A stretch of DNA of 64,000 bases from Mauremys mutica (Eukaryota > Chordata > Testudines > Geoemydidae), in contig NC_059081.1 of the NCBI RefSeq assembly GCF_020497125.1, positions 60,780,768-60,844,767 of the forward strand, written 5' to 3'. The notes beneath the pieces are model-generated. The model made no database searches, was not told the origin of the DNA, and worked only from the letters and a program-made list of their open reading frames with translations. Below, one piece after another: positions 57,285-64,000 of the stretch. A program made the position numbers and the translations under genes. Positions within the stretch are counted from its first letter, which is position 1, and every line of letters starts with the position of its first letter.

Positions 57285-57480
57285 AGCACACACCAAGATC
57301 AGGGGCCCATTATCCTAAGCACAATGCAAAGACTGAAAGATAATCCCCTGTCTCAAAGAGTCTAAATCGACAAGAGAGTGATTTATTTGCCCAGCTCTGT
57401 AGCAGTAATGGGGCTAGAACGAATGTCTTACTGCATGCTAGGCCAGTTCTCTAGCTCCAGACCACACTGCCTCCCAACGC
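57285..57480 (-). mobile_element. MIR-type CORE-SINE with L2-type tail, antisense
   Basis: agatcaggggcccattatcc, aagcacaatgcaaagactg and taatcccctgtctcaaagag form the reverse tail. Then ctgtagcagtaatggggcta, gaacgaatgtcttactgcat and ccagttctctagctcc follow the reverse head. Diverged but ordered as expected. Confidence 0.65.
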
Positions 57481-57906
57481 AAATTGTAAAACATACAGCT
57501 ATAGCGAGGTGAGGGGTGTTGTCTGTCTACTGTAGCCTAATCTCTAGATATCAACGAGTATCATTCATCACATGATAAAAAACAAGCAGTCGACTCCGTT
57601 TGCAGCCATCCAAATTTCAGCAGGCTTGGAAAACTCATCGTGCCTCGAGATTTGCACAAGTTCGGTTATTTTTATTTTTAGTGTTCTGGCCTGTCATAAA
57701 AAACATTACTGAGTGCAAATCCTTGTGTTTCTTTTCTGCCGGCATCATAACTTTCAAATGTATTATTGCTGAGAGATTCCACTCTCTCTGCCAACAAGTC
57801 CCGGGAGAGACGCACTAGCAGAAGAAAAGAACTTTGTACAGCTTCTTCATAAGAGAAAGTCAGCAATCCACTGGACCTAATCAAGTTTTCCTAGACATGA
57901 GAGGGT
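57481..57906. other. Intergenic, nothing assignable
   Basis: No gene or named repeat. Confidence 0.35.
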
Positions 57907-57987
57907 GCGATCCTCAGCTGGTGTAAATTGGTGTAACCTCATGTAAGTCAGCTGCATTCTGTCAATTTACAGCTGAGGATCTAGCAC
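57907..57987. repeat. Short palindromic repeat family P, copy 8
   Basis: gcgatcctcagctggtgtaa on the left, tcaatttacagctgaggatc then tagc on the right; long inverted arms with few mismatches. Confidence 0.75.
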
Positions 57988-58839
57988 TTGATCTCATAAG
58001 AGAAGCACAGAAGAAGGTTCCAGCTGTGTTCTTCCCTTTTGTTTTCTTTCTTCTTGGTAGAAATTTGTTACTTCTCCCACTGCAAACTGCGATGGGCAAT
58101 AGTGATGGATTGATATTGCAGCTCAGGAAGCACTAATAGAAAAAGAGTAGTGTGTAAGTAAAAACACTTACCAGGACTATAGATCTACTTCACGGGTCAG
58201 CCTGATAATGTATCAGCACAGCTGGAAGATGTGCATAAAAGAACCCATGCTTGATTTAGGATAACGGTCTGGTGGCTTTTAGACTGCTCTTCTTGCTCAA
58301 TAGCAGAGCACTAGTGCTAGAAATTTCAGCTCTAGCCCCATTAGTGACTGATCTGTGCCTTTAGGAGCTGTGTGATGTACAGGAGCAGAGCTCCATTTAG
58401 AAAGTGCACCATGGCCTCTAGGGTCATTTCACTTACTTTTAGAGCGAAAGGCATCCATGGATGTGGTTACAGCTTAGAATGTCAAAAATCATTTGAGAAT
58501 GTTTCTCGTCAGAGAGGAACCTTTTGGAAACTGTTGGCTTATGTCTATTCAGTTTTGCTGGCAGGCTAAAAAAGGCCAGTATACTAAGAGTTAATAATAG
58601 ACAGAGTCATTGAATATGGTATAAAGCCAATCTATTAGATAGAAAACTGTCACCTTTGTAAAACACTGGTGCAGGCTGCAGGAATCACCAAAAAAACTGC
58701 AAACGCTCTATTGGAAAATGTTTGTTTTGATTCACCCTAGGGCTGCAGGCTGGATGGGGGTGCAGTGAGTGAACCCAAGCAAGGATTCACCTCCAGGGAG
58801 AGGGTCAGCAGTGGTACAGCACCACTCTCCACCACAGTG
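57988..58839. other. Intergenic, nothing assignable
   Basis: No gene or named repeat in about 850 bases. Confidence 0.35.
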
Positions 58840-58995
58840 AATACCTTTAAATTGGGTTCTGTTCCCACTCTGCTGGGCAACCTTGGGCAAGTCACTTCAC
58901 CTCTGTTCCCCAGTTTTGCCATCTATAAAACAGGGACAGGATATTTATCTTCCTTTGTCAAGCACCTTGAGATCTATGGACAAAGAGTGCTACCT
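58840..58995 (+). mobile_element. MIR-type CORE-SINE, sense
   Basis: gggcaaccttgggcaagtca, cttcacctctgttccccagt, tttgccatctataaaacagg and tcaagcaccttgagatctat follow the MIR CORE and tail order. Confidence 0.85.
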
Positions 58996-59735
58996 GGGCC
59001 CGATCCAATGATCAGTTATTTCACTGAAAGCTGGATCGCGACTTCAGGAATTGAGTATTATCCTCAAACTGGAGCTCGAGCCCTGGACACTGTGCAGGAG
59101 ACGGACTGAATCAACACTCCTTACCAGCCACTTGATGAGTGCCACGGGCCAGCTGCAGTGGAGCAGGGCCTGGGGCAGCTTGCACCTCCCACAGCAGGAT
59201 ATTCCCCTGCCAGGCCCAGTTGTGGATCTGGCATGTGGTGTGTTGGTCTACGGGTTAAGATAGATTATGTAGCTCTCTCTCCTTCCTTGTGTGATGCCTA
59301 CAACACCTTGAGCACCGCTAGTGGACAGGGTGAGTGGCAGGCGGGTATAGCTGATGTGTATTTATTTAGTATGTAAGCTCCCAAAACCGCCACAGAAATG
59401 GATTGCTTCCCTCGCCCTGCATTTGGCTGGCAGTCTGTGTGCTGGCTGGCCATGTATTATGCTTGTCTTCTTAGGGACACGTTGTGGTACACTTACTAAC
59501 ACCGAATGGCACCTTTCGCCCTGAGCAGTCCCACTGACGTCAATTGGTTAACCTGCACAGGAAGGCGTTAGTCAGGATGAGTAAGGGTGTCACCATCTGG
59601 CCTGTGGGCCGTAAAACACTTTGGGGGCAGGGAATTTGTCTTCCTGGATGTAGCTCATTATAATGTGCAGGAGTTAGGAATCCAGAATGTGACAAATGGA
59701 ACCCCGGAGAGCTAGTGAACGCAAAGGCTAAACAA
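58996..59735. other. Intergenic, nothing assignable
   Basis: No gene or named repeat. Confidence 0.35.
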
Positions 59736-59946
59736 GCAGGGCAAGGTCTCAGCTGGAGTAAACCAACAGCGCTCCATTGACATCCATCTCCAAATTTCTC
59801 TTGCCCAAACAGATGCCTTTGGTGGTAGACATTGGCCATGCTTGGTGTCTGGCCAAAGGTGACTTTTGTGTCTGTGTGGAAAGGGAACCTGATGGAATAC
59901 CAATGTCAATGGAGCGACAGCTATTTACAGCAGCTGAGGAGTTACC
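59736..59946. repeat. Short palindromic repeat family P, copy 9, apparently interrupted
   Basis: gcaaggtctcagctggagta with cgctccattgacatccatct at the left, and atgtcaatggagcgacagct with tatttacagcagctgaggag at the right. They form the two arms of one family P palindrome, separated by about 120 bases of unrelated sequence. Confidence 0.55.
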
Positions 59947-60049
59947 CAGGTCATAAATAATGGAGCAGAGTTATTCAAGGAAGGCATCTCAAATGCAAAA
60001 GTGAGTGTCAATACAACATGAAGGTTGCAAAATCAAGGACTCAGCAAGT

Positions 60050-60345
60050 TGAGGGTTTTCCAGTGTACCTAGAGGAGATCCAAAAATGGGGAGATTTTGC
60101 CACATAAACTTGGAGTTTTAATCTGAGAAACAAAAGTCAAATTTGCACTTCATCAACCAAATCTGCCCCACCCACCCCTCTAAAAAAATTCAGTGGGAAA
60201 CGGCATCTTTTTGGCTTTCTGACACAAAGATAGAACATTTTCTAGGAATTCAGAAACTTGCCATGAAGATTTTAATTTAATCTAAAACCCAATTTTCTAG
60301 CAAAAAAGTTATGAAAGAAAAATTTTGACCAGCCCTAAATACACC
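60050..60345. mobile_element. AT-rich MITE-like family, copy 3
   Basis: Starts around gagggttttccagtg, continues with aaaaattcag, aacattttctagg and gaaaaattttg motifs, and ends tttgaccagccctaa, the inverse of the tagggctgg start of copy 1. Confidence 0.5.
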
Positions 60346-60757
60346 CTTAGATCAAGCCATACTGTAGGACCTGTTTAGCTTCTGGCACAGATTTAATTAA
60401 CAGTCCTGACCCATAACAGCTGCACGCCTCCCGACCTATGTGGTCTGTTCAAGCTCCATGACTCAAACTTTTCACATACAAAAAATTCATCTCTGGGTAA
60501 AACCAAACATGGAAAATTTCTGCTACAAAGGAATCTGTCCGTGAAAGTATGAGCCACCAAAAAATGAGGGTTCGAATGGAAACTACCCGTGTACTGTGTA
60601 ACAAATGACATGACATACAGGATTGGTTTCTAGAGAGAGAAAGAGTTGTGGCGTGCGGAGAAAAAAAAAAAACAGAATCTGGGATTATCATCATCCAGAA
60701 ACTGACAGCCAAATTGAGCAGTTCTGCAGCAACAGTTCACTACAAGAATAAATCAAG
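60346..60757. other. Intergenic, nothing assignable
   Basis: No gene or named repeat. A poly-A run lies at 60660-60671. Confidence 0.35.
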
Positions 60758-61045
60758 AGTAGATGCAATAGATGTCACGTCCAGAAGGGACTATTACACT
60801 GACCTCCTGTGTAACAGGCCACAGCATCTCAAGCCCAGAGCATATCTTTTAGGAAGACATCCAATCTTGATTTCAAGTCTTCGGGGGACGGAGAATCCAC
60901 CGTGTTCCTAGTTAAGTTGTTCTAATGTTTACTGGTAAAAATTTGTTCCTTATTTCTAGTCTGAATTTGTCTAGCTTCAGCTTCCAACCACTGGATCTAG
61001 TTATGCCTTTATCTGCTAGATTAAAGAGCCCTCTGCTATCATAAA
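60758..61045 (-). mobile_element. CR1-type LINE 3' region, antisense
   Basis: gtcacgtccagaagggacta, ttaggaagacatccaatctt, gatttcaagtcttcggggga and cggagaatccaccgtgttcc are followed by tatttctagtctgaatttgt and ctagcttcagcttccaacca: the reverse of the end of a CR1 ORF2 and its tail. On the minus strand KLDKFRLEIRNKFLP is visible, equivalent to the C-terminal CR1 segment near 39470-39510. Confidence 0.8.
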
Positions 61046-61504
61046 TACCTGCCCCAGGTATATATCTTCCCCAAGGCCCTACCCCCTGTCTGCTGGAGCC
61101 CCTAGCACCTTCCCCACACCGTTCACCAAAGCCCTGAGCAACCCCCATCCCAAGACCAGCAGCGCCCCGGCCGAACCACCCAGTGCCCCTAGCCAGCACC
61201 AACACTGGGCCATTGGGCCGTCCCAGCGTCGGGCCCCAGTGCCGGGCCGCCGTCACACTAGCCCCCAGTCCCAGGCTGGCCTCAGCGCCGGCCCCTAGCA
61301 CCAGGCCACCAGCCGGTCTCAGCACTAAGTGGCCCCAGCGCTGGCTGCCCCCAGTGCCAACCCGCTAGCCTCTGGCCAGCAGCGAAGCTGAGCTCCCGCC
61401 GGCTTGGGCCCCGGCATGGGGGAGAGGGCAGAGCGTAGGTGGAGCCAGGGCATGGCTTAGGGGAGGCTTAGCCTCCCCTGGCCTATTATACCCACTGCCC
61501 ATGC
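61046..61504. repeat. GC-rich block, probably an unclassified interspersed repeat
   Basis: Strong local rise in C and G, repeated agcaccaggcc/cccagcgccgg-like units at irregular spacing, and an inner palindrome gggaggcttagcctccc (61461-61477). It sits right after the antisense CR1 and may be part of a composite repeat. The 137-residue minus-strand frame over it is low complexity. Confidence 0.35.
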
Positions 61505-61780
61505 CAGGTAGTTACATTTAGAGTCTAGCTACCCTGAGATAAGAGACCCACAGCACAGCCTGGGTCAGCTGACTTGGGTTCACGGGACTATCCAATTGCA
61601 GTGCAGCTGTTCAGGCTCTGCCTGAAGCCCAGGCTTTGAGAGCCCGTGAAGGGGGGAGGGCCTCAGAGCCTGGCCCCGAACATCTACACTGCAATATCTA
61701 GCCCTGCAGCCTGAGCCCGTCAGCTGACCCAGGGTCTCAGACTCAGTGCCATGGGGTTTTAGTGCAGTGTAGACGTACCC
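61505..61780. mobile_element. MITE-like element (cagctgactcggg type), copy 2
   Basis: Right end gtgcagtgtagacgtaccc. Inner arms gggtcagctgacttgggttc and gtcagctgacccagggtctc, with a central catctacactgcaatatcta. Reverse orientation relative to 49658-49924. Left end less certain. Confidence 0.55.
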
Positions 61781-62540
61781 AGAGATGGTGATCAAGCCAC
61801 TTTTCCAGCTTCTCTTTCTTCTGCTAAAATTAATTTTAGCTTCCTCGCTGTAAGACAGGTTTTGAAAACCTCAAGACATTCACCCAGCTCTTTTCTGAGC
61901 CCTTTTCGATTTGTCAATATCCTTTGAACAGTGTGGGCACTGCAACTCAACCCAGTGTTGCAGTAATGGTCTCACTAATGCCATAAAGTGGTAATAATGG
62001 TATAAAAGATGTTGAGATTAAACAGGAAGTTAAGACTATAATTATCTGGTAGGCAAGTAAGGACATGTTCTTATCCTGTTCCCAACACTTTCCCCAAAGC
62101 TATTTGCAAGAATATATTGGCTTCCAACCTGGACATACTAAGCGATCCATCTGAGAGGGGCAATGGAAAGGAAATGTCATTCGTTCTCTACTTAACAAAC
62201 ATTGCATTTCTAATGCTGGAGGCATCAGCATGAGCAGCTGATCTTGGTCTGATTTGCTGCCTGAGCACTCTTGTCTCCCTTAGGGATGCCTGACAGCAAG
62301 TTGACAGCTCAAGCAATAATATCGGTTAGTTAACAGCAGGGAGAGCTCATGGGCGGTTTTTATATGTGGCTCACCAAAATTCTGAATATTCGTTTCATTT
62401 GTTCACTGCTTCCTTGGCAACTGACTGATGGATTTCAATAAATATCTCCTGTTGCTGACTAGATAATACTTCAGGGGAGCAAAAAAATAGCTAAGAGTCC
62501 CTTTATCCTCGCTTTGAAGAAAAGGTTCCAGCAAAAATCT
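61781..62540. other. Intergenic, nothing assignable
   Basis: No gene or named repeat in about 760 bases. Confidence 0.35.
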
Positions 62541-62860
62541 TTGTGCTTTCTCCTGTGCCTCCACTTATGCATAGAAGGAGGTCCCGTAAATATTCACAAA
62601 CCCACCTCACCGTCCTCCTTCACACTCTCCTCTGCGGTGACTACAAAGCACTCAGCATTGGTCAGGCAGCTGACACACTGTTTTTCATGTTGACTAATAT
62701 AATCTCATGGTTTCCTTGTGCTGCGTCATCTCCATTTCTCACAGCTACCTGTTGTCTATTAGATTGTGAACTCTTCAGGGCAAGGAGACTGTCTCTTTGT
62801 TCATACAGTGCCTAGCAAAATGGGCGTTGCATCTTGGCCCTGGTGTAATACATATATTAA
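62541..62860 (+). mobile_element. L2-type LINE 3' fragment, sense
   Basis: caccgtcctccttcacactc, tgactacaaagcactcagca and ttggtcaggcagctgac are followed by attagattgtgaactcttca, gggcaaggagactgtctctt and cagtgcctagcaaaatgggc. This is the 3' end of an L2-type element, longer than the 50170 and 51131 tails. Non-coding or decayed. Confidence 0.8.
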
Positions 62861-63143
62861 ATACTGTAAATAGGGCAGAATAAGGAAGGCAGAAGTAGAC
62901 AGAAAACATCACTTGCAATAAAGTTTCTCTCATTTAGCCAGAGGCTCCTATATTTTTGTATCTCCTCCTCGGAAAAATATCATCATGACAACAGTTTGCA
63001 CCAGATAATGCATTTTTATCAGCATTACCTTAGCCTGCTCCATGGCTGCTGACACAAGCTGGTCAATATGCCCCATGGGCAAGTCAGTCTGCAGAAACTG
63101 GGGAAGCTGGCAAGGAAGATAATCTTAGCCTTTAAACTCATTT

Positions 63144-63400
63144 GTAGGGTTGTCATAGCCGTGTCGGACCCAGGATATTAGAGAGACAAGGTGGGTGAGG
63201 TAATATCTTTTATTGGACCGGCTTCTATTGGTGAGAGACAAGCTCTCGAGCTATACAGAGCTCTTCTTCAGAGCTGGGAACAGAGTGTCACTGAAATACC
63301 TGGTGGAACAGATTGTTTAGCATAAGCGGATAACACTTATTCTAAGGCACCATTCAAGGTGAACTTGCCCATTAACACCTCTGCAATGACCATAACAACC
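63144..63400 (-). mobile_element. Penelope-like element terminal repeat (pLTR), inverted relative to the coding part
   Basis: On the minus strand: cttagaataagtgttatccg, then gctctgaagaagagctctgt, atagctcgagagcttgtctc, gtccaataaaagatattacc and tcacccaccttgtctctcta, ending ccgacacggctatgac. I recognise this as an abundant turtle Penelope-like terminus. It lies directly 5' of the plus-strand coding remnant and points the other way. An inverted, partial pLTR at the 5' end is a known arrangement of Penelope-like insertions. Confidence 0.7.
63248..63271 (-). ncRNA. Weak hammerhead-ribozyme-like core
   Basis: Minus strand: CTGAAGA (63265-63271), an extra A, then a perfect 5 bp stem GAGCT/AGCTC (63259-63263 with 63248-63252). 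GAGA follows where GAAA is expected (63244-63247). The layout is the same as at 10475-10512, including the extra A. Stem III and the cleavage site are not clear here. Confidence 0.35.
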
Positions 63401-63410
63401 CTATGATGAC

Positions 63411-64000
63411 TATGTCAATGAGGCCAACAGACAACTCTCCTACACCACCTGCTTTGAAAAGAACTCAAAGAAGACCTCACACCATAATTTATGCAAGAAT
63501 TTAAGGATATTATCAAATCCTTTCCCAAACAACTCCAAGAGAAACTCTACAACCTCATCCCTCACAAACCCCATCCAGGGACCTTCTGCATGCTTCCCAA
63601 GATACACAAACAAGGGAACCCAGGCAGACCCATCATATCTGGCCACGACACTCTGACTGAAGGAATATCAGGACTCAGAGAAATACATCCTCAAACCACT
63701 CACCACACAAAGGGCCAGCTTCCTCCACAACACAACTGACTTCCTCCATAAACTCTGCAACATTAACAAACTCCCTCAGAACACCATCCTTGCCACCATG
63801 GATTTCACTTCCCTATACACCAACATCCCTCACAATGACGACATTGCTGCCTGCCTCAAATATTTACAAGATAATGGACAGTCCTCAGATATCCACCCCA
63901 AACACATCACCAAACTCATCCATTTCATCCTCACCCATAGCAATTTTACATTCAACAACAAACACTTTGTTCTATGCATGGGTATTGCCCTGGGTATTAG
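63411..64000 (+). pseudogene. Penelope-like element reverse transcriptase, partial and frameshifted
   Basis: Three frame segments. Near 63417: NEANRQLSYTTCF. From 63491: QEFKDIIKSFPKQLQEKLYN and the diagnostic LPKIHKQGNPGRPIISG. From about 63675 to the window end: KPLTTQRASFLHNTTDFL, then motif A TMDFTSLYTNIPHND (catalytic Asp at about 63798-63800), DIAACLKYLQDNGQ and NFTFNNKHFVLCMGIALG. Two indels (between 63450 and 63491, and near 63670) break the gene. The protein copies its RNA at the target; the motif C YADD-type block and the GIY-YIG endonuclease would lie beyond 64000. The element continues past the window edge. Confidence 0.9.

Noticed and set aside
60912..61325. Minus-strand frame of 137 residues with a CR1-like end
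   Set aside because: Only the last 30 or so residues are CR1-derived; the rest is a GC-rich low-complexity translation.
63491..63739. Telomerase-like host gene
   Set aside because: The LPKIHK and TMDFTSLYTNIP blocks are Penelope-like; frameshifted and joined to a pLTR.

Overview
This window looks like vertebrate nuclear DNA, most likely from a turtle. The evidence is a recognisable NRP2 coding exon at the left edge, CR1 LINEs whose 3' ends read TGATATTCTATGAT, many MIR-type CORE-SINEs and L2 tails, a Penelope-like retroelement at the right edge, and several palindromic DNA-transposon-like families that I associate with turtles and other archosauromorph reptiles. The assignment to turtle rests on recognising repeat families by eye, not on a search. 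There is no bacterial-style gene organisation, and almost all of the many open reading frames are chance or repeat-derived.  Layout: positions 1-182 carry the end of the last coding exon of NRP2 (neuropilin-2, a-type tail ending in Ser-Glu-Ala), followed by a probable 3.2 kb 3' UTR with poly(A) signals at 509 and 3376. From about 3.4 kb to the end I find no further host exon. The rest reads as a gene-poor intergenic region downstream of NRP2, filled by successive generations of mobile elements. Old layer: MIR and L2 pieces, and short palindromic families built around CAGCTGGTGTAAAT or GACTTCAATGG. Middle layer: DNA-transposon-like elements, including several families that share GTCTACACT-like ends, a pogo-like element, and hAT elements. 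Younger layer: CR1 copies (10.6-11.3 kb, 36.7-39.7 kb, antisense pieces at 28.4-29.0 and 60.8-61.0 kb), two probable solo LTRs (24.9-25.6 and 54.7-55.8 kb), and Penelope-like remnants (10.4 kb and 63.1-64.0 kb).  The most informative structure is at 35.7-39.7 kb. One MIR is split first by an 831 bp hAT element with a perfect 8 bp target duplication, then by a 2.9 kb CR1 carrying remnants of the ORF1 esterase, endonuclease, reverse transcriptase and C-terminal domains. The most unusual candidate is a hammerhead-ribozyme-like core in the Penelope-like terminal fragment at 10475-10512 (minus strand), with a weaker one at 63248-63271. A diverged 9-unit tandem array with a period of 69-87 bp at 27.4-28.1 kb is not explained by any family I know. 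Long stretches between these features hold nothing I can assign. A few AT-rich, repeat-free ones could be conserved regulatory DNA, which only an alignment could show.
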